From: Cellulophaga sp. F20128
Lineage (GTDB): Bacteria; Bacteroidota; Bacteroidia; Flavobacteriales; Flavobacteriaceae
Length of the DNA stretch: 64,000 nucleotides
Direction of reading: 5' to 3'
Assembly: GCF_023015805.1 (NCBI RefSeq)
Contig: NZ_JALKBA010000001.1
Coordinates: 372,001-436,000, forward strand
Below, piece by piece: positions 45,501 to 54,003 of the stretch (the first letter of the stretch is position 1; the number at the start of each line of letters is the position of its first letter). The position numbers and the translations under genes were made by a program. The notes beneath the pieces are model-generated. The model was given only the letters and a program-made list of their open reading frames with translations, made no database searches and had not been told where the DNA came from.

Positions 45501-46382
45501 TTACACCGTTTGCGCCATTTTTTGATTGATGCTATAGAAATAAAAATCTTCTAACGTATTGTTGATAACTTCAAAACCTTCGCCCGGATGGGTATCCGCA
45601 TAAACATTAACGTGTAGATTGCCGCTACGCAAGTACGAAGATAAAACCGTGTGACTTTCTTCATAGGCAGCAATTTCTTCTTTTTGTATGCTTTTTCTAA
45701 AGACTTTACCGTTTAGAGAATTGGAGAGTTCTAAAGGATGACCTTGAACCAGCACTTGTCCGTCATTAAAAACAGCCATATTGGTACACAGGTTAATAAC
45801 ATCGTCTACAACATGCGTAGATAATATAACTACAGCATCTTCTCCTAATTCACTCAATAAATTATGAAATCGATTACGCTCCAGTGGATCTAAACCTGCT
45901 GTTGGTTCATCTACAATTATTAGCTTAGGATTGCCAATTAAGGCTTGCGCAATGCCAAACCGTTGGCGCATACCACCAGAATAATCACCCAAGTTTCTTT
46001 TGCGGAACTTGTATAAATTTACTTTGTTTAGTAAATCTGCCACATAAGATTTACGTTCACCACTATGCTGGATTCCTTTAATTTTTGCGATATGATTTAA
46101 CATCATTTCAGCAGAAACCTTAGGGTAAACTCCAAAATCTTGAGGCAAATACCCCAATACTTGACGCAATTCCTCAGGCTGTGAAAATACATCAATACCG
46201 TTAAACGCTATACTTCCACTATCGGCTAATTGCAAGGTTGCAATTGTACGCATTAGTGTAGATTTACCAGCTCCATTTGGCCCCAAAAGCCCAAACATTC
46301 CTTTGTTAATTTCTAGATTTACATTGGATAAGGCCTGTGTTCCGTTTGGATAGGTTTTGTTAAGGTTTTTGATAGAAAGCAT
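45501..46382 (-). CDS. ABC transporter ATP-binding protein
   Basis: This cytoplasmic ATPase subunit of 293 residues has Walker A GLLGPNGAGKST (31-42), Q-loop GYLPQDFGVYP, signature DYSGGMRQRFGIAQAL (about 133-148), Walker B KLIIVDEPTAGLDP and the switch His in VILSTHVVDD. A C-terminal extension (about 215-293) is typical of ATPases that pair with ABC-2 permeases. It is two bases from the permease/M1 gene and so forms a dimeric exporter with it. The leader 46383-46485 is A/T-rich without an exact promoter box. Confidence 0.95.
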   Translation of the reverse strand: MLSIKNLNKTYPNGTQALSNVNLEINKGMFGLLGPNGAGKSTLMRTIATLQLADSGSIAFNGIDVFSQPEELRQVLGYLPQDFGVYPKVSAEMMLNHIAKIKGIQHSGERKSYVADLLNKVNLYKFRKRNLGDYSGGMRQRFGIAQALIGNPKLIIVDEPTAGLDPLERNRFHNLLSELGEDAVVILSTHVVDDVINLCTNMAVFNDGQVLVQGHPLELSNSLNGKVFRKSIQKEEIAAYEESHTVLSSYLRSGNLHVNVYADTHPGEGFEVINNTLEDFYFYSINQKMAQTV

Positions 46383-46485
46383 ATATCTGTTCTTTAAATT
46401 TATAGCTATTGGTTAATTAGTACCTAGAATAGTTTCATTGTTACAAGTTTAAATACTTAATTTACATATATCTTACATTGAATAC

Positions 46486-49131
46486 TTATCTCCAGGTAAT
46501 AGTTTGTTTAGACGCTTCTTTAAATTGATAAAAAATATGTGCCATCTTAGCCTTAACGAGCAATTTTCTACCATGTCTTGTTCTCGTATAAATTAGAGAT
46601 GAGTTACCCACATATTCTTTCCAATGGAAGTGAAATTTTTTAGCTTCTTCTTTTTGTTTAGAAAAAATAGCAGGTACAACATAGAATGTTCTTAAATTCC
46701 ATTTTCTTTTTAACCAAGAACTATTATCTATTAAATACTTAGGATTTTCTACTGGTGCTATAATTTCTTCTAAAATAGAAATAAATAAAGAACTCTCGTT
46801 CGTTGTAGCCCCAATAATATAGCACTCAAAGACTCCGTTTGGCTGCCTTTCAGTTACTATCCTAATTTTAGCACTAGGAGTCGCAATTTTATTTGATCCC
46901 ACCAGAGATTTTAGCACAGCATTTGCAATGTCTTTTGTTTTACGTTCCATATTTCCAAACAAAAAATATAGCTTTAAGGCCTTGTAAGCTTTAGGAACAA
47001 AACCTAAAAAAATTACACCAAAAAATAAGGATATCATTTGTACTAATCCTTTGCTTAGCAAAACCCCTAAATTTTTAAGAATAAACTCTGGTACAAGTGC
47101 AAAAATCCCAACAACAATTTCTAACAAAAGATATTTGGCAGCATTTACACTTCGTAATTTTTTCTGTTGAGGATAAGGTACATCATCACTGTATAAGACT
47201 TTTAATTCTCGAATAAAAACAGCTCCTTTGCTAATGGCTTGTTCCCACCTTTTCGCGATTGTATTTCTTTGCTTCGCTATCGAAAAAGTTTCCTTATTAA
47301 GGGTATCTAAATTTATTTCTGGTTTGTAAATTTCAGGTAAATCCAACCTATCAATTCCATTTAAAATGTAAGGTTCTCCTTTTAGTGAAACACCTTTAAA
47401 TGCCGAAAACCTACGTATTAATTGTTCTAAATCCTTACCGCCAGTACTATCTGTTGGGTCTATACACGCCAAATGCCAAATATTAGCTGTTTTATTTTTG
47501 TTTCCTGCCTGAGTCCGAATTGCTCTACCTCTCATTTGATTAGACGACACAAAAGAGCCAACATAAGTTGCTAAAACTAATGTATTCATAGCAGGAGCAT
47601 CCCACCCTTCGCCAAGTAAGGCTTTAGTGCCTACCAGAACTTTGATAGTTCCATTTTCAAAAAGTTCTGTTACGGCAGCAACTACAGTATTTTTGCCCTT
47701 TACAAATGCTGTGATTACTACAAAGTCGGTGTCTACTTCTAAAGGTTTTGCCGTAAACTCCGAATCATTTACTATCTTTTTTAGATTGATAATCGCCTTT
47801 TTGTGGAGAATAACAATAGACCCCGTAAGCACAGCTAACTGCTCTTTGTGGTTGCTTTGCGTTCGTAAATATTGAAAAATTGAAACAACGCCTAATTTGT
47901 TTAACTCTTTGGTGTTATTGCCCGTAAAAGACAAAAACTCTTGCCTAATAAAATCGGTTAAAATAACTGCTCTTAAAGTATCGCCTAGGCTATTGCCTTC
48001 AGCTCTAATTATGGTGTTTATACCCTTTAATTTACTAGGGCTATTCGCTAGGGTTCTGTACAAGTGTTCTATGCCAATAAAATCGACTCGCTTTTTTTCA
48101 AAAGCACCTATTTTGCGTAAGTCTTTTTCAATAGCAAGCAGTTTTTCTTCAAAAAGCGGGAATTGTTCTCGTTCTACAACCAACAATTCTTGCAGTAAAA
48201 TTGTCAACCAATCGTAATTTAATAAGGGAAACTTAATTTTATTATCCTTAAAACCTAAAAGGGTTATTTTTTCTTTTGGAATCGCTATTTGAGCGGCATT
48301 TAAAAATACTATTATGGATGAATAGTACAGTGGTTTACTATAAATATTTTCTAATGCTACTTCTGTATTTTTATAAAACGAATGTTCTTGCAGCATAAAA
48401 ACAAACTCTTGGTCTGCAACAAGATTATTTATAAAATTTAATATGTTTTCACGATAGTGAATAATATACTTTATTTGTGCTTCTTCAGGCTTAGAAAAAT
48501 AGACATAATCCTGATGTGGACATAAATCACCATTCTTAATTAAATCAGGAACAACAATTTCATCATCTATTGGCCCACATAAATCAAAATACTTTTTAAC
48601 CTCATTAGATTCGCTATCATAAGGAGGTGTAGCTGTAAGCGAAATAATGGTAATGTCGGCTGCTTTTTTAATTTCAAACAAGCATTTCCACCATTCATTT
48701 TTCAAGTGATGAGCCTCATCTAAAACTACAGTTTTTATGCCATTTTGCTGAATAAAACCTATTAAAGTTTTTGAATTATCTTCTTTATTAAAATCTTTAT
48801 GTAAGGCGTATAAAGCTTGGTAGGTAGCAAAGGTAATTTGTTTCGGTTTTTTTATATTCGTAGAGTAATTCACAAAAGAATCATCTTCTAAAAAAAAAGT
48901 TAACATTCTATCTTTCCATTGGTTTCTAATGGTTAGTGAAGGTGATAAAACCAAGGTAGCTTGGTTAACTCTTTTCAGGATTTCTAATCCTAGAATGGTT
49001 TTTCCAGAACCAGGAGGGGCAACAACATGTAAGTGTTTGTCACTTATATGAGTATCAAAATTATCTAAAAATTTTTGTTGATAATTACGCCAAGTAAACT
49101 TGAAATTTAAAATGTTAGAAATTGTATTCAA
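46486..49131 (-). CDS. DEAD/DEAH-box superfamily 2 helicase with predicted membrane helices
   Basis: This is an 881-residue SF2 ATPase related to the UvsW/RecG/type III restriction-like group. Motifs in order: Q-like region with WRNYQQKFLDNF (14-25), motif I GSGKT (41-45), Ia LVLSPSLTIRNQW (60-72), II DEAHH (138-142), III LTATPP (165-170), a long helical insertion (about 200-450), V VLVGTKALLGEGWDAP (498-513) and VI NQMRGRAIRT (531-540). After this comes an unrecognised region with two hydrophobic segments (about 667-686 and 692-712) and then a basic C-terminal domain (730-881). Membrane helices are rare in such helicases. No partner gene is adjacent. DNA or RNA as substrate is not known; a defence role is possible but unsupported by neighbours. 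Confidence 0.82.
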   Translation of the reverse strand: MNTISNILNFKFTWRNYQQKFLDNFDTHISDKHLHVVAPPGSGKTILGLEILKRVNQATLVLSPSLTIRNQWKDRMLTFFLEDDSFVNYSTNIKKPKQITFATYQALYALHKDFNKEDNSKTLIGFIQQNGIKTVVLDEAHHLKNEWWKCLFEIKKAADITIISLTATPPYDSESNEVKKYFDLCGPIDDEIVVPDLIKNGDLCPHQDYVYFSKPEEAQIKYIIHYRENILNFINNLVADQEFVFMLQEHSFYKNTEVALENIYSKPLYYSSIIVFLNAAQIAIPKEKITLLGFKDNKIKFPLLNYDWLTILLQELLVVEREQFPLFEEKLLAIEKDLRKIGAFEKKRVDFIGIEHLYRTLANSPSKLKGINTIIRAEGNSLGDTLRAVILTDFIRQEFLSFTGNNTKELNKLGVVSIFQYLRTQSNHKEQLAVLTGSIVILHKKAIINLKKIVNDSEFTAKPLEVDTDFVVITAFVKGKNTVVAAVTELFENGTIKVLVGTKALLGEGWDAPAMNTLVLATYVGSFVSSNQMRGRAIRTQAGNKNKTANIWHLACIDPTDSTGGKDLEQLIRRFSAFKGVSLKGEPYILNGIDRLDLPEIYKPEINLDTLNKETFSIAKQRNTIAKRWEQAISKGAVFIRELKVLYSDDVPYPQQKKLRSVNAAKYLLLEIVVGIFALVPEFILKNLGVLLSKGLVQMISLFFGVIFLGFVPKAYKALKLYFLFGNMERKTKDIANAVLKSLVGSNKIATPSAKIRIVTERQPNGVFECYIIGATTNESSLFISILEEIIAPVENPKYLIDNSSWLKRKWNLRTFYVVPAIFSKQKEEAKKFHFHWKEYVGNSSLIYTRTRHGRKLLVKAKMAHIFYQFKEASKQTITWR

Positions 49132-49149
49132 ATGAAAACTCTTGGTTTC

Positions 49150-49179
49150 TTGATTTTTAGTTGATATTAAGTAACTTTG
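49150..49179 (+). promoter_or_regulatory. Promoter for hemB with both elements
   Basis: A -33 TTG (49150-49152) is spaced 19 bases from an exact -7 TAACTTTG (49172-49179). This is the best two-part Bacteroidetes promoter in the window, 25 bases before the hemB ATG. Confidence 0.6.
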
Positions 49180-49203
49180 ACACTACTAAAGTAAACAATA
49201 ATT

Positions 49204-50193
49204 ATGTATCCCATTATTAGAAATAGAAGATTACGTAGTAATGAAGCCATCCGTGCTTTGGTTCGTGAAACCATAGTGTCTCCTGATGATTTTTTGGTAC
49301 CCCTTTTCGTGGTAGAAGGCAAAGGTATTAAAGATGAAATACCGTCCATGCCCAATTATTTTAGGTACAGTTTAGACCTGTTAGAGAAAGAGGTAAAGGA
49401 ACTTTGGAAAATGGGCTTAAAGTCTGTTTTGCTTTTTGCTAAAGTAGAAGATCATCTAAAAGACAATAAAGGTACCGAAGCCGTAAACCCTAACGGATTA
49501 ATGCAACGTGCTGTTAAAACGGTAAAAAATGCGTGTCCGGGGATGTTGGTAATGACCGATGTTGCTTTGGATCCATATTCTTCTTATGGTCACGATGGAA
49601 TTATAGAAGACGGAATAGTTTTAAACGATGAATCTGTTGAAGTGCTTACTGAAATGAGTGTGTCTCACGCAGAAGCTGGAGCAGATTTTGTTGCACCAAG
49701 CGACATGATGGACGGTCGCATTTTAAGCATTAGAGAAGCATTAGAAGATGATGGCTTTTACAATACAGGTATAATGAGTTATAGTGCTAAATATGCCTCT
49801 GCCTTCTATGGCCCATTTAGAGATGCTTTAGATTCTGCTCCAGTAGATATAAAGAATGTTCCTAAGGATAAAAAAACATATCAAATGGATTATGCCAACC
49901 GTTTTGAAGCAATTCGAGAAACGGAATTGGATATCGATGAAGGTGCAGATATTGTAATGGTAAAACCAGGATTGTGCTATTTAGATATTGTTCGGGAAAT
50001 TAAAAATGAAGTGGATGTGCCTGTTGCGGTGTATCAGGTTAGTGGAGAATATGCAATGGTTAAAGCGGCGGCTGAAAAAGGTTGGGTAGACCATGATGCT
50101 GTGGTTATGGAACAACTTACAGCCATTAAAAGAGCAGGTGCAAATATTATTGCCAGTTATTTTGCTAAAGATGTAATTCGTATTTTAGGTTAA
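49204..50193 (+). CDS. hemB: Delta-aminolevulinic acid dehydratase (porphobilinogen synthase)
   Basis: This enzyme condenses two 5-aminolevulinate molecules to porphobilinogen. The 329 residues carry the Schiff-base lysines in MSYSAKYASAFYGPFRDA and IVMVKPGLCYLDIV. The metal site reads DVALDPYSSYGHDG, with Asp and Ala in place of the zinc-binding cysteines; this marks the magnesium-dependent form. AGADFVAPSDMMDGR is also typical. It is separated from the main heme run by the ABC/M1 pair and the helicase, with its own promoter. The serine hydrolase follows 12 bases later. Confidence 0.96.
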   Translation: MYPIIRNRRLRSNEAIRALVRETIVSPDDFLVPLFVVEGKGIKDEIPSMPNYFRYSLDLLEKEVKELWKMGLKSVLLFAKVEDHLKDNKGTEAVNPNGLMQRAVKTVKNACPGMLVMTDVALDPYSSYGHDGIIEDGIVLNDESVEVLTEMSVSHAEAGADFVAPSDMMDGRILSIREALEDDGFYNTGIMSYSAKYASAFYGPFRDALDSAPVDIKNVPKDKKTYQMDYANRFEAIRETELDIDEGADIVMVKPGLCYLDIVREIKNEVDVPVAVYQVSGEYAMVKAAAEKGWVDHDAVVMEQLTAIKRAGANIIASYFAKDVIRILG

Positions 50194-50205
50194 TTTTACA
50201 TTCAA

Positions 50206-51507
50206 ATGAAATTACAACAGCATACTAAATCTGTGTTTCTAATACTTTTTTTTAGTATGCTGTTTTCATTTGGACAAGATCTAACAAAAGGAAGGCTTTT
50301 AGGGGCTGGTTTAGATTCTGTTACGGTTTATCAAAAAGTTGATTCTATTATGATTCATGGTATAGCAAACCATGCATTCCCAGGCGCTCAGCTTTTGGTA
50401 GCTAAGGATTCTAAAATTATATTCCATGAGGCCTATGGTTTTCATACCTATGATAGCCTACAGAAAGTAAAGTTGAATGATGTGTATGATCTGGCTTCGG
50501 TGACCAAAATTACAGCAGCCTTACCAGCGTTAATGAAGCTTTATGACGAAGACAAACTAAATTTAGACGCACCATTTAGCAACTACTGGAAACCTTGGAA
50601 ACACAAAAAAAACAAAAACAACCTCACTGTTAGAGAAATATTAGCGCATCAAGCAGGTTTGCAACCCTACATTGTTTTCCTAAATGAAGTTATAAAGAAA
50701 AATGGAAATCCAAAATCTAGATTTATTAAAGATCATCAAAGTAATCGATTTTCTAATCAAGCTTATAAAGACTTGTATGTAAAAAATAGGTTTAAGCACA
50801 AGGTCTTCCGGCAAATAAATAGGTCAAAAGTATCGGAAGAAAAAAAATACAGGTATTCTGGTCTTACATTCTTATTGTATCCAGAAATAATTAAACAGCT
50901 TACGGGTGAGAATTATGCTACTTATTTGGACCAGAATTTTTATCAGCCTTTAGGTACTACAACCTTAGGATTTCTACCTAAAACCAAAAACTTTACCAAT
51001 GCCATTGTCTCAACAGAGGTAGATACCCTTTTTAGAAAAGAATTGACGCACAATTATGTTCATGATGAAAATGCAGCACTTTTAGGCGGAATTTCTGGTA
51101 ATGCAGGTTTATTTGCTACTGCTATGGATATGGCTAAGATGATGCAATTGTACTTAAATAATGGCACCTTTAACGGCAAGCGCTATTTTTCAGAAGCTAC
51201 AGTAAAAGAATTTACAAGGGTGCAATACCCAGAGAATGACAATCGGCGTGGTTTGGGCTTTGACAAACCAACTCTTGGAAACGATACTTTGCCCCTATCA
51301 AAAGCATACCCAGCACCAGAAGTAAGTGCAGCAAGTTTTGGTCATGCTGGTTTTACAGGTACCTTTACTTGGGCCGATCCAGAGCATAAATTAATTTTTA
51401 TTTTTATGTCCAATCGGGTATATCCTACAAGAACAAACAGAAATTTATATACCCTAAATATTAGGCCGGCACTACAACAGGTTTTTTACACGGCCACTAA
51501 AAAATAA
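50206..51507 (+). CDS. Exported serine hydrolase (class C beta-lactamase/penicillin-binding fold)
   Basis: This 433-residue protein has an N-terminal signal-like helix (about 8-24, FLILFFSMLFSFGQ). The active-site SxxK is Ser98-Lys101 in DLASVTKITAAL. The second motif Y-S-G occurs in KYRYSGLTFLLYPEI. The third motif region resembles FGHAGFTGTFTWADP (HxG). These define the serine beta-lactamase-like hydrolases, often esterases, peptidases or muropeptide-processing enzymes rather than true beta-lactamases. It follows hemB closely and may be co-transcribed. Substrate is unknown. Confidence 0.88.
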   Translation: MKLQQHTKSVFLILFFSMLFSFGQDLTKGRLLGAGLDSVTVYQKVDSIMIHGIANHAFPGAQLLVAKDSKIIFHEAYGFHTYDSLQKVKLNDVYDLASVTKITAALPALMKLYDEDKLNLDAPFSNYWKPWKHKKNKNNLTVREILAHQAGLQPYIVFLNEVIKKNGNPKSRFIKDHQSNRFSNQAYKDLYVKNRFKHKVFRQINRSKVSEEKKYRYSGLTFLLYPEIIKQLTGENYATYLDQNFYQPLGTTTLGFLPKTKNFTNAIVSTEVDTLFRKELTHNYVHDENAALLGGISGNAGLFATAMDMAKMMQLYLNNGTFNGKRYFSEATVKEFTRVQYPENDNRRGLGFDKPTLGNDTLPLSKAYPAPEVSAASFGHAGFTGTFTWADPEHKLIFIFMSNRVYPTRTNRNLYTLNIRPALQQVFYTATKK

Positions 51508-51568
51508 AAAATACGTTTTATTAAAGTTATCTGTCACAACTAGATACCGACAGACTGCCAACTTTTTG

Positions 51569-51576
51569 TTACTTTT
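51569..51576 (+). promoter_or_regulatory. Candidate -7 element for the CNNM/CorC-like gene
   Basis: TACTTTTG exactly matches TAnnTTTG, 18 bases before the ATG at 51595. No strong -33. Confidence 0.45.
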
Positions 51577-51594
51577 GTATTCTAATTACGGACT

Positions 51595-52728
51595 ATGGGC
51601 ATATTATTGTTTTACGCATTTGTTTCAATTTTCTTTTCCTTTCTGTGTTCTATCCTAGAAGCAGTTTTATTAACTATTTCACCAACATTTATTAATGTAA
51701 AAAAGAAGGAAGGTAAAAGTTTTGCTCTAGATTTAGAAATTCTAAAAAAAGATGTAGACAAGCCATTAATTGCTATTTTAACTTTAAATACTATTGCACA
51801 TACCGTTGGTGCAATTTTGGTTGGTGTACAAGCTAAAGTAGCCTATGCGGAAATGTACGGTACTGAAACAAAAAGTATTCTTGGTATTTCGTTTACTGAA
51901 GACCTAATGGTTGGGGTAGTTTCTACCATTATGACCATTTTAATCCTAGTGGCCTCAGAAATAATACCAAAAACCATAGGGGCAACGTATTGGAAACAAT
52001 TGGCCAAATTTACCGCGAAAACCCTAAATATTATGGTTTTAGCCTTAAAATGGACCGGACTTTTGTGGTTGTTACAATTATTTACAAAATTGGTGGGCAG
52101 CAAAGAGCACCATGGCAGTGTATTGAGTAGGGAAGATTTTACCACAATGGCAGACATTGCCCATGAAGAAGGAGTTTTTCAAGAATCCGAATCTAAAATT
52201 ATTCGCAACCTATTAGAATTCGATGAAATTTTAGCCAAACATATAATGACACCACGCAGTGTCATGAAAACTGCGGCAGAAACTGCTACTATTAACGATT
52301 TTTATTCAGCAAACCCAAAAATGAGATTTTCTAGAATTCCTGTTTATAGTGGCAGCTTAGATAATATTACAGGATTTGTACTAAAAGACACCATTTTAGA
52401 AGAGGTTATTAATAAAAACGGTGAAAGTCAATTATCAACTATAAAAAGAGAAATTTTAGCTACGGAACGGAATACTCCAATTACAAAATTGTTTGAGATT
52501 TTTATAAAAAAGAGAGGACATATAGCCTTGGTAGTCGATGAATATGGTTCTGTAAGTGGTATGGTTACTATGGAAGATGTTATAGAAACTCTATTGGGTA
52601 TGGAAATCATGGATGAAAGTGACCATACAGAAGACTTACAGCTATTGGCTCGTAAAAACTGGGAAAATAGAGCCAAAAAAATGGGTCTAATAGGAGAAGA
52701 AGGTGATTCTGAACAAGACATCAATTAA
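51595..52728 (+). CDS. CNNM/CorC-like (hemolysin family) membrane protein
   Basis: This 377-residue inner-membrane protein has a DUF21/CNNM membrane domain (about 1-180; EAVLLTISPTFINVKKKEGK and ASEIIPKTIGATYWKQLA). A cytoplasmic CBS pair follows (about 205-335; FDEILAKHIMTPRSVMKTA, RFSRIPVYSGSLDNITGFVLKD, GHIALVVDEYGSVSGMVTMEDVIETLLG). The C-terminal CorC_HlyC transporter-associated domain is missing, so it is shorter than typical 420-residue members. The family is linked to magnesium efflux. The stop overlaps the methyltransferase start by one base (TAATG). Confidence 0.9.
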   Translation: MGILLFYAFVSIFFSFLCSILEAVLLTISPTFINVKKKEGKSFALDLEILKKDVDKPLIAILTLNTIAHTVGAILVGVQAKVAYAEMYGTETKSILGISFTEDLMVGVVSTIMTILILVASEIIPKTIGATYWKQLAKFTAKTLNIMVLALKWTGLLWLLQLFTKLVGSKEHHGSVLSREDFTTMADIAHEEGVFQESESKIIRNLLEFDEILAKHIMTPRSVMKTAAETATINDFYSANPKMRFSRIPVYSGSLDNITGFVLKDTILEEVINKNGESQLSTIKREILATERNTPITKLFEIFIKKRGHIALVVDEYGSVSGMVTMEDVIETLLGMEIMDESDHTEDLQLLARKNWENRAKKMGLIGEEGDSEQDIN

Positions 52729-53201
52729 TGGAAGTCGCCTATATAAAGACCCCTTTGGGCATTGCCAAAATAGAAGGTGATTCTGACGGACTTGCCACAG
52801 TTACTGTTTTGGATGATACTGAAGAGCTAACAACCGTAATTCCCGAAATATTGGAAGATGTGGTTTATCAGCTTCAAGAATATTTTGAAGGAAAAAGAGA
52901 AACCTTCGATTTGGTTTTAAATCCATCAGGTACTGCATTTCAAAAAACCGTTTGGGATGCACTTTTACAAATTCCTTACGGAAAAACCTGTGCCTACCTA
53001 GAACTTGCAAAACTACTTGGAGATCCCAAAGCAATTAGAGCAGTGGCCGCTGCAAATGCTAAAAACCCACTATGGATCATTGTTCCCTGTCACCGCGTTA
53101 TTGGCAGTGATGGGTCTTTAACCGGCTATGCAGGTGGCTTGCATCGTAAAAAATGGCTATTGGAACACGAAAGCCCTGCAAAACAACAATCCCTATTTTA
53201 A
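52728..53201 (+). CDS. ogt: Methylated-DNA--protein-cysteine S-methyltransferase
   Basis: This is a single-use DNA repair protein that transfers alkyl groups from O6-alkylguanine to its own cysteine. The 157 residues contain the acceptor Cys121 in WIIVPCHRVIGSDG, the FQKTVWDALLQIPYGKTCAYLELA helix-turn-helix DNA-binding part (71-94) and RAVAAANAKNPL with the Asn hinge. GYAGGLHRKKWLLEHE follows. It is the short form (Ogt type) without an Ada regulatory domain. It is translationally coupled to the preceding membrane protein gene. Confidence 0.94.
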   Translation: MEVAYIKTPLGIAKIEGDSDGLATVTVLDDTEELTTVIPEILEDVVYQLQEYFEGKRETFDLVLNPSGTAFQKTVWDALLQIPYGKTCAYLELAKLLGDPKAIRAVAAANAKNPLWIIVPCHRVIGSDGSLTGYAGGLHRKKWLLEHESPAKQQSLF

Positions 53202-53275
53202 AAGTAGCAACTTAAACCATCGTTTGTTTGATGTTTTAACTATTTTATCTGATATTTATATATTAAATACGGCCT

Positions 53276-53989
53276 ATGCTATCAAAAATAAACATAGAAC
53301 ATATACTGTTTTTAGATATAGAAACAGTACCGGAAAACAGGGATTTTAATGAATTAACGGAAGAGAAAAAAGAACTTTGGGCACAGAAAACAGCCTACAA
53401 ACGCCAAGAAGAGTTTACTCCTGAAGAATTTTATGACCGAGCTGGAATTTGGGCCGAATTTGGAAAAATCGTCTGTATTTCTGTCGGGTATTTTAATAAC
53501 AATGGAGAGAAGCGCAGTTTTAGAGTAACCACCTTTTTTGGCGAAGAAGCTTCCTTATTAAAAGAATTTAATAATTTATTAACAACACATTTTAGCTCTC
53601 CGAAATATGTGCTGTGTGCACACAATGGTAAGGAATTCGATTTTCCTTATATGGCGCGTCGTATGCTAATAAATAAAATAGATTTACCCGTTAAGCTAAA
53701 CCTCTTTGGTAAAAAACCGTGGGAAGTGCCGCATTTAGATACTATGGAGTTGTGGAAATTTGGAGACTACAAGCACTATACCTCACTAAAACTAATGGCC
53801 AACGTACTGGGGGTACCCTCGCCAAAAGAAGATATAGACGGTAGTATGGTACGTGATGTTTTTTATATTGAAAATGATATAGACAGAATTGTAAAATATT
53901 GCGAATTAGACGTCATTGCCATTGCTCAAGTATTTTTACGCTTGCGCAATGAAGACTTGCTACATAAGGATGAAATTAAGCGGGTGTAG
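53276..53989 (+). CDS. PolB-like 3'-5' exonuclease
   Basis: This 237-residue cytoplasmic DnaQ-like exonuclease belongs to the DNA polymerase B exonuclease-like group. The acidic metal-binding residues are in FLDIETVPE (Asp14, Glu16), LCAHNGKEFDFPYMARRM and VKYCELDVIAIAQVFLRL. The loop HYTSLKLMANVLGVPSPKEDIDGSMVRDVFY between motifs is typical of this predicted family. It stands alone, with no polymerase domain. It ends 14 bases from a convergent nuclease gene. A role in DNA repair is inferred; the ogt gene is just upstream. Confidence 0.9.
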   Translation: MLSKINIEHILFLDIETVPENRDFNELTEEKKELWAQKTAYKRQEEFTPEEFYDRAGIWAEFGKIVCISVGYFNNNGEKRSFRVTTFFGEEASLLKEFNNLLTTHFSSPKYVLCAHNGKEFDFPYMARRMLINKIDLPVKLNLFGKKPWEVPHLDTMELWKFGDYKHYTSLKLMANVLGVPSPKEDIDGSMVRDVFYIENDIDRIVKYCELDVIAIAQVFLRLRNEDLLHKDEIKRV

Positions 53990-54003
53990 CCTTTAAATTA
54001 AAT

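Noticed and set aside
46486-50193. Defence island around the SF2 helicase
   Set aside because: Neighbours are an ABC/M1 pair and hemB, both ordinary; no nuclease, methylase, NTPase or toxin gene is adjacent, so only the single gene is flagged.
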